Shown in pieces: positions 24,525 through 33,196 of a stretch of 64,000 nucleotides of DNA (within the stretch, counting starts at the first letter, position 1; every line of letters starts with the position of its first letter). The stretch is from the NCBI RefSeq assembly GCF_002266435.3, contig NZ_CP029426.2, forward strand, positions 62,001 through 126,000. The letters run 5' to 3'. The notes beneath the pieces were generated by a model. That model was not told where the DNA came from, did no database searches, and was given only the letters and a program-made list of their open reading frames with translations. Both the position numbers and the translations under genes were made by a program. The stretch is from Bradyrhizobium amphicarpaeae (GTDB lineage: Bacteria; Pseudomonadota; Alphaproteobacteria; Rhizobiales; Xanthobacteraceae).

Positions 24525-27029
24525 ATGTCAGGCGTGATCGTGTCGATGCGTCGGACGCTGCTGTCGTGCACGTCGCTCGTGCGCAACGGCCTGTTGGGAG
24601 GCGCTCTTGCAGCGCTGCTGCCGGCTGCGCCGGCCGAGGCGGCCGACCTCATCGACACCCTCTCCATCATGCTGGATTTCAACCGGCAGGAACTCGCGGT
24701 GCTCGCCACCGCGCTGGCCTTGCTCGGCTTCTCGGTGATGGCCGCGATCCTTCTGATGCGCACGCGCGTGCGCACGGCGAAGAACGAGGCGCGGCTGCGT
24801 GCCCGAATCGGGGAACTCCAGCTCCAGGCCGACCGCTTCGGCGCGCTGCTGTTCGCCGAGCCGCAGATCCTGATCTCCTGGCCCGCCGGCGACAATCGCG
24901 CGCAAATCTCCGGCGACGTCTCGATGGTGCTGCCGCGCGACTCCTCGCCGCAACGCGTGCTCGCCTTCGGAACCTGGCTGCCGCCGGAACCCGCGCTCCA
25001 GATGGATCATGCCGTCGACGCGCTGCGTGACCGCGGCGACGGGTTCCAGCTGACACTCACGACCGCGCATGGCCACACGCTCGAGGCCATCGGCCGCGCC
25101 ATCGGCGGCCAAGCCATTGTCCGGATTCGCGAACTCTCGGGGCTCCGCCGCGATCTGGCCGAGACCAATCTGCGTTACAACGCGCTCTCCGACGAGACCG
25201 AGATGCTGCGCGGCTTCGCCGCCAACGCACCCTGGCCGATCTGGGCCAAGGGCGAGAACGGCGCACTGACCTACGCCAACCCGGCCTATGTCCGTGCCAC
25301 CGAGGCGAACAACGTCACCGATGCGCAGGAGCGCAAGCTGGAGCTGCTCGACAGCGCCGACCGCACCGCGATGGAGCGGGGACTGAAGGACGCTGCCAAT
25401 TTCAATGCGCGGCTGCCGATCGTGATCAGCGGCGAGCGCCGAATCTACGACGTGCGCGCGGTCAATGTCGGCAGCGGCAGCGTCGGCGTCGCCATCGACG
25501 CCAGCGAGGCTGATGCGCTCAGCTCGGCGCTGGTGCGGATGGCGGAGGCGCATCGCCGCACGCTCGACCAGCTCTCCTCGGGCGTTGCCGTGTTCGACGG
25601 CCAGCGCCGGCTCGCCTTCTACAACGATTCCTACCGCCGGCTGTGGGACCTCGACCGCACCTTCCTCGACGCCAACCCCGATGATTCCAGCGTGCTGGAT
25701 AAGCTCCGTGCTGCGCGAAAACTGCCGGAGCAGCCCGACTTCCGCGCCTGGAAGTCCAAGCTGCACGAGGCCTATCGCGCCGTCGAGACCACCAAGGACA
25801 CCTGGTACCTGCCCGACGGCCGCGCGCTGTCGGTCGTCACCACGCCGAACCCGGAGGGCGGCGTCACCTATCTGTTCGACGATGTCACCGAGAGCCTCGA
25901 GCTTGCCCGCCGCTTCGACGGCATGATCCGGGTCCAGCGCGAGACGCTGGACAGTCTCGCCGAGGGAGTCGCGGTGTTCGGCAGCAACGGCAAGGCGCAA
26001 CTGTTCAATCCGGCCTTCGTCCGGATGTGGAAGCTGTCCGCCGATGCCATGCGCGACGAGCCGCACATCCAGACGGTGGAAGGCTGGTGCCATCAGCTGT
26101 TCGACGACCCCGCGGTCTGGCGCCAGATCCGCGAGGCCGTCACCTCGATCGAGAGCCGCGCCGACGTGCCGCTGAAGCTGGAGCGCAAGGACGGCAGCGT
26201 GCTCGACGGCATGATCCGGCCGCTGCATGACGGCGCCACCATGCTGACGTTCCAGGACATCACCGACACCGAGAACGTCGAGCGCGCGCTGCGCGAGCGC
26301 AACGAGGCGCTGGAGGCGGCCGACCAGATGAAGGTGGATTTCGTCCACCACGTCTCCTACGAGCTGCGCTCGCCGCTCACCACCATCATCGGCTTCGCGC
26401 ATTTCCTCAGCGACCCCTCAACCGGGCCGCTGACGCCGAAACAGGCCGAATATCTCGATTACGTCACCAAATCGACCAACGCGCTGCTGGCGCTGACCAA
26501 CAACATCCTCGATCTCGCCACCATCGACGCCGGCGCCATGAAGCTGGAACTGGGCCCGGTCGACGTCAGCAAGACCATCGAGCTCGCGGCCGAAGGCATC
26601 CAGGACCGGCTCGCCACCGACCGCATCCGCCTCAAGGTCGAGATCGCGCCTGACGTCGGCAGCTTCGTCGGCGACGAGAAGCGCGTGGTGCAGGTGCTCT
26701 ATAACCTCCTCGCCAACGCCGTCGGGTTTTCTCCACAGGATTCCGCCGTCGGCATCAGCGCACGGCGCACCGAGCGCAGCGTGGTCTTCACCGTGACAGA
26801 TTCCGGGCCTGGAATACCTGCCGACATGAAGGACAAGGTGTTCAACTGGTTCGAAAGCCGCTCGCAGGGTTCGCGTCACCGCGGCGCCGGGCTCGGCCTG
26901 TCGCTGGTGCGCTCCTTCGTCGAGCTGCATGGCGGCAACGTGCGGGTGGATTCGATCGTCGGCCGGGGCACGGTCGTGATCTGTGACTTCCCGACCGACC
27001 AGGCGGCGCATCGCGACGCCGCCGAATGA
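24525..27029 (+). CDS. divL: DivL-like tyrosine pseudokinase (PAS sensor, cell-cycle control)
   Basis: 834 residues when started at the ATG at 24525 (MSGVIVSMRRTLL); an in-frame ATG at 24468 is possible. An N-terminal signal-like segment is followed by a membrane helix (LAVLATALALLGFSVMAAILL), then about three PAS-like domains (roughly 230-590), a dimerisation helix and a GHKL ATPase domain. The H-box reads VDFVHHVSYELRSPLTTIIGF: Tyr612 stands where histidine kinases have the phospho-acceptor His. That is the defining feature of DivL, which in Caulobacter controls CckA and CtrA. The ATP domain keeps NLLANAV, DSGPGIP and GAGLGLSLV. Overlaps tsaE-amgK by 4 bp, a linkage I recall also for Caulobacter divL. 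Confidence 0.9.
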   Translation: MSGVIVSMRRTLLSCTSLVRNGLLGGALAALLPAAPAEAADLIDTLSIMLDFNRQELAVLATALALLGFSVMAAILLMRTRVRTAKNEARLRARIGELQLQADRFGALLFAEPQILISWPAGDNRAQISGDVSMVLPRDSSPQRVLAFGTWLPPEPALQMDHAVDALRDRGDGFQLTLTTAHGHTLEAIGRAIGGQAIVRIRELSGLRRDLAETNLRYNALSDETEMLRGFAANAPWPIWAKGENGALTYANPAYVRATEANNVTDAQERKLELLDSADRTAMERGLKDAANFNARLPIVISGERRIYDVRAVNVGSGSVGVAIDASEADALSSALVRMAEAHRRTLDQLSSGVAVFDGQRRLAFYNDSYRRLWDLDRTFLDANPDDSSVLDKLRAARKLPEQPDFRAWKSKLHEAYRAVETTKDTWYLPDGRALSVVTTPNPEGGVTYLFDDVTESLELARRFDGMIRVQRETLDSLAEGVAVFGSNGKAQLFNPAFVRMWKLSADAMRDEPHIQTVEGWCHQLFDDPAVWRQIREAVTSIESRADVPLKLERKDGSVLDGMIRPLHDGATMLTFQDITDTENVERALRERNEALEAADQMKVDFVHHVSYELRSPLTTIIGFAHFLSDPSTGPLTPKQAEYLDYVTKSTNALLALTNNILDLATIDAGAMKLELGPVDVSKTIELAAEGIQDRLATDRIRLKVEIAPDVGSFVGDEKRVVQVLYNLLANAVGFSPQDSAVGISARRTERSVVFTVTDSGPGIPADMKDKVFNWFESRSQGSRHRGAGLGLSLVRSFVELHGGNVRVDSIVGRGTVVICDFPTDQAAHRDAAE

Positions 27030-28546
27030 GCGCGCCCACCACATTCTCCGTCGCGCTTCACAACGAGACGGCCACCGCGCAATTGATGGCCGACCTTGCG
27101 CTGCTGGTCGGCCCCGGCGATGTCATCACGCTCACCGGCGATCTCGGCGCCGGCAAGACCGCGGCCGCCCGCGCGCTCATCCGCTACCTCGCCAGCGACG
27201 AGACGCTGGAAGTGCCGAGCCCGACCTTCACGCTGGTGCAGGGCTACGAGCTGCCGCCCTTCCCGGTAATGCACGCCGATCTCTACCGCGTCGAGGACGA
27301 GAGCGAGCTCGAGGAGATCGGGCTGTCACCGCTGCCCGATGCAACGCTCGTCCTGATCGAATGGCCGGAGCGTGCGCCGTCGGCGATGCCGCAGGATCGC
27401 ATCGACATTTCGCTGACGCATCGCCCCGCACTGGGCTCGAACGCGCGCGCCGCCGACATCACCGGTTACGGCAAGAGCGCCGCCACCGTCGCGCGGCTGC
27501 AGGCGCTGCGCGAATTCCTCGATGTATCCGGCTATCTCGAATCGACCCGGCGGCGCATGGCCGGCGATGCCTCGACCCGATCCTATGCGCGGCTGCGGCG
27601 CGACGAGGAGATCGTCATCCTCATGAACTTTCCGCAGCGCCCGGATGGTGCCGCGACATACAACGGGAAATCCTACAGCGCCGCGGTGCATCTCGCCGAG
27701 AACGTCAAACCGTTCGTCGCGATCGACGAAGGCTTGCGTGCGCAAGGGATATCCGCGCCGATCATCCACCATTCCGACCTCGACCACGGCTTCCTGATCA
27801 CCGAGGATTTCGGCAGCGAAGGCGTGGTCGAAGGCGACCCGCCGCGCCCGATCGCCGAGCGCTACGAGGCCGCGGCCGATGTGCTGGCGACGCTCCACGG
27901 CAAGACGCTGCCAGAAACGCTGCCGCTGGCGGATCAGACCTACGCCATTCCTGTCTTCGATACCGAGGCGCTGCTGATCGAGATCGGGTTGATGCCGGAA
28001 TGGTACCTGCCCGATCGCAACGCGCCGCTGAGCGAGACGGCGCGCTCGGAATTTTTCGCGATGTGGCGGGAGCTGCTGAAGAAGCCGCAGGCCGCGCCGA
28101 GGACGTGGATCATCCGCGACTATCACTCGCCCAATCTGATCTGGCTTGGGGATCGCGCCGGCATCGCGCGCGTCGGTGTGATCGATTTCCAGGACACCGT
28201 GCTCGGTCCGCAATCCTACGACGTGGTGTCGCTGCTCCAGGATGCCCGCATCGACGTGCCCGAGACCATCGAGCTGACGCTGCTGTCGCGCTACATCAAG
28301 GCGCGGCGCGCTGCCGATGCCGGCTTCGATCCGGCGGGATTCGCCGAGCTCTACGCCATCATGTCGGCACAACGGAACACCCGCCTGCTCGGTACCTTCG
28401 CCCGCCTCAACCGCCGCGACGGTAAGCCGCATTATCTGCGTCACCAGCCGCGGATCTGGACCTATCTCCAGCGTTCGCTGGCGCATCCCGCGCTGAGCTC
28501 CTTGCGCGACTGGTATCTCGCCAACGTCCCACCGCCCAAGATCTAG
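27026..28546 (+). CDS. Fusion of TsaE (tRNA t6A ATPase) and AmgK (MurNAc/GlcNAc kinase)
   Basis: 506 residues combining two enzymes. Residues 1 to about 150 are TsaE: Walker A GDLGAGKTAAARAL, switch region PSPTFTLVQGYE and ADLYRVEDESELEEIGL. TsaE supports threonylcarbamoylation of tRNA A37. From about residue 165 it is an AmgK-type aminoglycoside-phosphotransferase fold: GDASTRSYARL, ITEDFGSEGV, the catalytic loop IIRDYHSPNLIWL and the metal motif VIDFQDTVLGPQSYDVVSLL. AmgK phosphorylates the anomeric carbon of MurNAc in peptidoglycan recycling. MurU lies just downstream, which supports the kinase assignment. The two halves share no pathway. The ATG overlaps the divL stop. Confidence 0.9.
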   Translation: MSAPTTFSVALHNETATAQLMADLALLVGPGDVITLTGDLGAGKTAAARALIRYLASDETLEVPSPTFTLVQGYELPPFPVMHADLYRVEDESELEEIGLSPLPDATLVLIEWPERAPSAMPQDRIDISLTHRPALGSNARAADITGYGKSAATVARLQALREFLDVSGYLESTRRRMAGDASTRSYARLRRDEEIVILMNFPQRPDGAATYNGKSYSAAVHLAENVKPFVAIDEGLRAQGISAPIIHHSDLDHGFLITEDFGSEGVVEGDPPRPIAERYEAAADVLATLHGKTLPETLPLADQTYAIPVFDTEALLIEIGLMPEWYLPDRNAPLSETARSEFFAMWRELLKKPQAAPRTWIIRDYHSPNLIWLGDRAGIARVGVIDFQDTVLGPQSYDVVSLLQDARIDVPETIELTLLSRYIKARRAADAGFDPAGFAELYAIMSAQRNTRLLGTFARLNRRDGKPHYLRHQPRIWTYLQRSLAHPALSSLRDWYLANVPPPKI

Positions 28547-28645
28547 TCGAGGCCTGATTCGGGGTTCCGATTTACCAGCTGTTAGCCAAGACGCCGGTAT
28601 TCTGGCGGCGATGCAGCCGGATAAATACGGGGCTGGAGCGGGCAG

Positions 28646-28963
28646 ATGGCGGTAAAGACGGACCAGCGCGGCAATAGCCGGGTTGTCTTCGAGCGCGGGA
28701 TCTCGGCCCAGATGATGGGCATCGACGGCACCTGGCGGCGCGACTGCACCATGGAGGACGTCTCCGAGACCGGCGCCAAGCTGACCATCGACGGCTCGGT
28801 GGAGGGCCTCCATTTGAAAGAGTTCTTTCTGCTGCTGTCGTCCACGGGCCTCGCGTACCGGCGCTGCGAGTTGGCCTGGGTCAATGGCGACCAGATCGGC
28901 GTCAATTTCCTGAAAGTCGGCGACAAGAAGAAAAAGGCGCGTTCCACAGCCGTCGGGGCGTGA
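28646..28963 (+). CDS. PilZ domain protein, probable c-di-GMP binder
   Basis: 105 residues, a single PilZ domain. The two c-di-GMP motifs are recognisable as R-x4-R in SRVVFERG and D-x-S-x-x-G in EDVSETGAKL. A basic tail (GDKKKKARS) ends the protein. The ATG at 28646 follows GGAGCGGG. It lies between the tsaE-amgK fusion and murU, so it may be co-expressed with cell-wall recycling genes, but a functional link is not evident. Confidence 0.85.
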   Translation: MAVKTDQRGNSRVVFERGISAQMMGIDGTWRRDCTMEDVSETGAKLTIDGSVEGLHLKEFFLLLSSTGLAYRRCELAWVNGDQIGVNFLKVGDKKKKARSTAVGA

Positions 28964-29080
28964 CGGCAACACCCGTCGCACAACCGTCACGGCAGGTGGT
29001 TAAGGCGATTGAGATGCGGTGCGGCTGATCGAACCTCGTGTTAAGATTGCTGCGAACGCGAAAGGTCTGGAAAGCGAAGG

Positions 29081-29803
29081 ATGTCCGTCAAACCGACCAA
29101 AGCCATGGTGCTCGCCGCGGGGTTTGGCCTGCGCATGCGTCCCCTGACGGACAAGATGCCGAAGCCGATGGTGCCGGTGGCCGGCCAGCCGCTGCTCGAC
29201 CACGTGCTCGACAAGCTCGGCCAGGCCGGCGTGACCGAAGCCGTGGTCAACGTGCATTACCTGCCGGATCAGATCATCGATCACGTCGCAACGCGCGAGC
29301 TTCCGCGCGTGACGATTTCAGACGAGCGCGACCAGGTGCTCGGCACCGGCGGCGGCGTGGTCAAGGCGCTGCCGCTGCTCGGCGATGCACCGTTCTACCA
29401 CGTCAATTCCGACACGCTCTGGATCGACGGCGTGCGCTCCAATCTGACGCGGCTCGCTGAAAACTTCGACCCCGCGCGCATGGACATCCTGCTCCTGATG
29501 GCGCCGACCGCGACCAGCATCGGCTATAGCGGCCGCGGCGATTACGGCATGCTTCCCGACGGCGCCCTGCGCAAGCGCAAGGAAAAGGAAGTCGTTCCGT
29601 TCGTCTATGCCGGCGCTGCGATCCTGTCGCCGTCGATCTTCGAAGGCGCGCCGCAGGGTGAGTTCTCGCTGACCAAGATGTTCGACCGCGCGGGCGAGCA
29701 GGAGCGGCTGTTCGGCCTCCGCCTCGACGGCGTCTGGATGCATGTCGGCACGCCCGACGCCGTGCACGCCGCGGAAGAGGCGTTTCTGGAGAGCGTGGCG
29801 TAA
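29081..29803 (+). CDS. murU: N-acetylmuramate-1-phosphate uridylyltransferase MurU
   Basis: Sugar-1-phosphate nucleotidylyltransferase, 240 residues. It has the nucleotide-binding signature MVLAAGFGLRMRPLTDKMPK with catalytic Lys in PKPMVPVAG, and further LGTGGGVVKAL and FYHVNSDTLW (metal-binding Asp). Together with AmgK it makes UDP-MurNAc from recycled MurNAc, bypassing MurA; this pathway is known to give intrinsic fosfomycin tolerance in pseudomonads. A related mannose-1-phosphate guanylyltransferase is the alternative reading by sequence alone, but the amgK neighbour decides for MurU. Confidence 0.88.
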   Translation: MSVKPTKAMVLAAGFGLRMRPLTDKMPKPMVPVAGQPLLDHVLDKLGQAGVTEAVVNVHYLPDQIIDHVATRELPRVTISDERDQVLGTGGGVVKALPLLGDAPFYHVNSDTLWIDGVRSNLTRLAENFDPARMDILLLMAPTATSIGYSGRGDYGMLPDGALRKRKEKEVVPFVYAGAAILSPSIFEGAPQGEFSLTKMFDRAGEQERLFGLRLDGVWMHVGTPDAVHAAEEAFLESVA

Positions 29804-29812
29804 GGGTGCTCT

Positions 29813-29951
29813 CGTGTCCCGGACGCGGTGCGGCGCGAAGTGCCGCTCCGCAGAGCCGGGACCCAGCAAGCTCACAGTTTGACCAAGCAACCTGGGCCCC
29901 GGCTCAGCAGCGCATCACTGCGTGCTGCGCAGCGTCCGGGGCACGAGAGCT
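29813..29951. repeat. Large palindromic repeat (GTGTCCCGGACGCG family), second copy
   Basis: Same family and length as 13257-13393: left arm begins CTCTCGTGTCCCGGACGCGG, inner GCAGAGCCGGGACCCAGC, right arm ends CAGCGTCCGGGGCACGAGAG. Here it lies after murU and before addB, so it could separate the two units. The remaining part of the 246-bp gap holds the addB leader. Confidence 0.8.
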
Positions 29952-30049
29952 GTGAGACCGTCGAACAGCGGGGACTATCTCCCCGCCACCCATATCCATT
30001 TGAGTCCGCCTCCCTATATTGGCGCCTGATCCTTCGAATCAGGCAGCCC

Positions 30050-33000
30050 ATGCGCGTCTTCAGCGTCCCCCTCTCAGTTCCATTCCTGCGCACGATCGTC
30101 GCGAGCCTGCTCGAGGGACGGCTGGTCGAGGGATTCGAGGCCCGCAAGGAACCGGCGCGGCTGGCGGATGCCACGCTATACCTGCCAACCCGTCGCGCGA
30201 TGCGTGTGGTCCGCGAGATCTTCCTCGACGAGATGAAGGCGGACGCGGTGGTGCTGCCGCGCATCGTCGCGCTCGGCGACATCGATGAGGATGAGCTCGC
30301 TTTCGCCGATGAAGGCGAGCAGTTCTCCGGCGCGACGCCGCTCGACATTCCGCCGCGGCTTGGCGAACTCGAACGACGGCTGACGCTGGCACAACTGGTC
30401 GCGGCCTGGGCCAAGGGGCCGGTGCTGTCGCCGCTGGTGGTCGGCGGGCCTGCTTCGACGCTGGCTCTCGCCGGCGACCTCGCGCGCCTGATCGACGACA
30501 TGGTGACGCGAGGCGTCGACTGGGGCGCGCTCGACGGTCTCGTGCCTGACATGCTCGACCGCTACTGGCAACACTCGCTCGAATTCCTGCGCATCGCGCG
30601 CATCGCCTGGCCCGGTCATCTCGCCGAGATCAACCGGATCGAGCCGGCAGCGCGGCGCGATCTCCTGATCGCAGCGGAAGCCAAACGGCTGACCGCACAT
30701 CCGACCGGTCCCGTGATCGCGGCGGGTTCGACCGGCTCGATGCCGGCGACCGCGAAATTCCTGCACGCAGTCGCATCGCTGCCCCATGGCGCCGTGGTGC
30801 TGCCGGGCCTCGACACCGATCTCGACGACGACGCCTGGCGCAGCATCGGCGGCGTGCGCGATTCGCTCGGCAAGTTCGCGGAGCATCCGGCCTCGAACCA
30901 TCCGCAATACGCCATGCACGCGCTGCTGGATCGTTTCGGCATCAAACGCAGTGACGTCGAGATCCTCCAGCCGCCGGCAGGAGGCGGCCGCGATCTGCTC
31001 GCGTCCGAATCGATGCGGCCGTCCGCCACGACGGAGATCTGGCACGACCGGCTGAAGCAGCCGGATGTCGCCGCAAGGATAGCCGGCGGCATGAAGAACC
31101 TTGCCGTCGTCGAAGCTCCCAATCCTGAAATGGAAGCGCTTGCCATTGCCATTGCGATGCGCGAGGCGCGGCATCTCGACAAATCCGCAGCGCTGGTGAC
31201 GCCCGACCGCGCGCTGGCGCGGCGCGTGATGGCCGCACTCACGCGCTGGGATCTGGCGTTCGACGATTCCGGCGGCGACGTGCTGATGGAAACCTCCGCC
31301 GGCGTCTTTGCACGTCTCGCAGCGGAAGCCGCCACCAAGGGACTGGAGCCGCCGACGCTGCTGGCGATGCTGAAGCATCCGCTGTGCCGGCTCGGCCGGC
31401 TGCCCGGCGCATGGAGGGCGGCGATCGAAGACCTCGAGCTTGCAGTCCTGCGCGGCACACGCCCGCCTGCCGGCACGGCTGGCCTCTTGCGCGAATTCAA
31501 CCGTTTTCGTGAGGAGCTGGCAAAGCTGTGGCGCAGCGAGACTTCCGCGCTCCACAAGGCCGAGCCCCGTGCGCGTCTCAAGGCCGAGGATCTCGATCGC
31601 ATCCAGGCACTGATCGATGTCTTGCAAAAGGCGCTGGCGCCGATCGAGAGCCTCGTATCGCCAAAGCCATTCGACTTCGCCGAGCTCGCGCACCGGCATC
31701 GCGAGATCATGATCGAGCTGTCACGCGACGAGCAGGGCTTTCCGCTGGCCTTCGAGGAACGCGAAGGCCTCGCGCTCGCCGGTGCCTTCGACGATCTCTT
31801 GCGCGGCGGCACGACCAGCGGCTTGATGGTGACGCTGCCTGATTATCCCGACGTCTTCCAGACCGCGTTCAGCGACCGCGCGGTACGACGGCGCGACAAA
31901 CCTGGTGCGCGGCTGCAGATCTACGGCCCGCTGGAGTCGCGGCTGATGCAGGCCGACCGCATCATCATCGGCGGACTGATCGAAGGCGTCTGGCCGCCGG
32001 CGCCGCGCATCGATCCCTGGCTGAGCCGGCCGATGCGGCACGAGCTCGGCCTCGATCTTCCGGAGCGCCGCATCGGCCTTTCCGCGCACGACTTCGCCCA
32101 GTTGCTCGGCGGCGGCGAGGTGATCCTCACCCATTCCGCCAAGGCCGGCGGCGCGCCGGCAGTGGCTTCGCGCTTCCTGCATCGGCTGGAGGCGGTTGCG
32201 GGCGATGATCATTGGAAGGCGGCCGTTCGCGCCGGCGAGAAATATGTGCAGTTCGCGGCCGCACTGGACCAACCGGCCGAGGTCAGGCCGGTCAAGCAGC
32301 CCGAGCCGAGGCCGCCGCGGGCGACGCGGCCGCTCAGGATGTCGGTCACCGCAATCGAGGACTGGCTGCGCGATCCCTACACGATCTACGCCAAGCACAT
32401 CTTGCGGCTCGATGCGCTCGATCCCGTCGACATGCCGCTGTCGGCCGCCGACCGCGGCTCGGCGATCCACGAAGCGATCGGCGAGTTCACGAAAAATTAT
32501 GCGACGCGCCTGCCCGACGATCCCGCCCGCGTGCTGCGCGCGATCGGCGAGAGGCACTTTGCGCCGCTGATGGAGCGGCCCGAGGCGCGCGCGTTGTGGT
32601 GGCCGCGCTTCCAGCGCATCGCGCGCTGGTTCGGCGAATGGGAGTCGGCGCGGCGCGATGCGCTCGGGGCCATTGTCGCGGAGACGCGCGGCGAGATTTC
32701 GATCAGGCTCGATCATGAGCGCAGCTTCCGCCTCTCCGCGCGCGCCGACCGCATCGAGCGGCGTCAAGGCGGCGGTTACGCCATCCTTGACTACAAGACC
32801 GGCCAGCCGCCGACCGGCAAGCAAGTCCGCATGGGCCTGTCGCCGCAGCTCACGCTGGAAGCCGCGATCCTGCGCGAGGGCGGCTTTCCCGACATCGACG
32901 CCGGCGCGTCCGTGAGCCAGCTCGTCTATGTGCGCCTGAGTGGCAACAATCCGCCGGGCGAGGAGCGCATCCTCGAGCTCAAGTACAAGCAGGGCGACGA

Positions 33001-33196
33001 GCCACAGCCGCCGGACACGGCCGCGGCCGAAGCAAGGGCCAAGCTGGAGGCGCTGATCCGCGCCTTCGACGACGAGAACCAGCCCTACACCTCGCTGAAC
33101 CTGCCGATGTGGACCAACCGCTACGGCACCTATGACGATCTCGCCCGGATCAAGGAATGGTCCGCGGCCGGCGGCCTGGGGATCGAGGAATGGTGA
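30050..33196 (+). CDS. addB: Double-strand break repair protein AddB
   Basis: Subunit of the AddAB helicase-nuclease, the alphaproteobacterial counterpart of RecBCD. 1048 residues from the ATG at 30050 (MRVFSVPLSVPFLRTIVASL); the frame stays open upstream across the palindromic repeat, but that sequence is not protein-like. The N-terminal half is helicase-like without a good Walker A. The C-terminal PDDEXK nuclease is visible as RADRIERRQGGGYAILDYKTGQ, with the D-Y-K catalytic core. The stop overlaps the start of addA, so the two subunits are translationally coupled. Confidence 0.95.
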   Translation: MRVFSVPLSVPFLRTIVASLLEGRLVEGFEARKEPARLADATLYLPTRRAMRVVREIFLDEMKADAVVLPRIVALGDIDEDELAFADEGEQFSGATPLDIPPRLGELERRLTLAQLVAAWAKGPVLSPLVVGGPASTLALAGDLARLIDDMVTRGVDWGALDGLVPDMLDRYWQHSLEFLRIARIAWPGHLAEINRIEPAARRDLLIAAEAKRLTAHPTGPVIAAGSTGSMPATAKFLHAVASLPHGAVVLPGLDTDLDDDAWRSIGGVRDSLGKFAEHPASNHPQYAMHALLDRFGIKRSDVEILQPPAGGGRDLLASESMRPSATTEIWHDRLKQPDVAARIAGGMKNLAVVEAPNPEMEALAIAIAMREARHLDKSAALVTPDRALARRVMAALTRWDLAFDDSGGDVLMETSAGVFARLAAEAATKGLEPPTLLAMLKHPLCRLGRLPGAWRAAIEDLELAVLRGTRPPAGTAGLLREFNRFREELAKLWRSETSALHKAEPRARLKAEDLDRIQALIDVLQKALAPIESLVSPKPFDFAELAHRHREIMIELSRDEQGFPLAFEEREGLALAGAFDDLLRGGTTSGLMVTLPDYPDVFQTAFSDRAVRRRDKPGARLQIYGPLESRLMQADRIIIGGLIEGVWPPAPRIDPWLSRPMRHELGLDLPERRIGLSAHDFAQLLGGGEVILTHSAKAGGAPAVASRFLHRLEAVAGDDHWKAAVRAGEKYVQFAAALDQPAEVRPVKQPEPRPPRATRPLRMSVTAIEDWLRDPYTIYAKHILRLDALDPVDMPLSAADRGSAIHEAIGEFTKNYATRLPDDPARVLRAIGERHFAPLMERPEARALWWPRFQRIARWFGEWESARRDALGAIVAETRGEISIRLDHERSFRLSARADRIERRQGGGYAILDYKTGQPPTGKQVRMGLSPQLTLEAAILREGGFPDIDAGASVSQLVYVRLSGNNPPGEERILELKYKQGDEPQPPDTAAAEARAKLEALIRAFDDENQPYTSLNLPMWTNRYGTYDDLARIKEWSAAGGLGIEEW

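Noticed and set aside
24528..26402. Minus-strand open frame of 624 codons inside divL
   Set aside because: Antisense to a clearly conserved kinase; composition (runs of Gly, Arg, His, Asp) is typical of GC-rich shadow frames and no domain is recognisable.
27326..28990. Minus-strand open frame of 554 codons opposite tsaE-amgK and pilZ
   Set aside because: Antisense to two real genes, crosses their boundary, and has no family motif.
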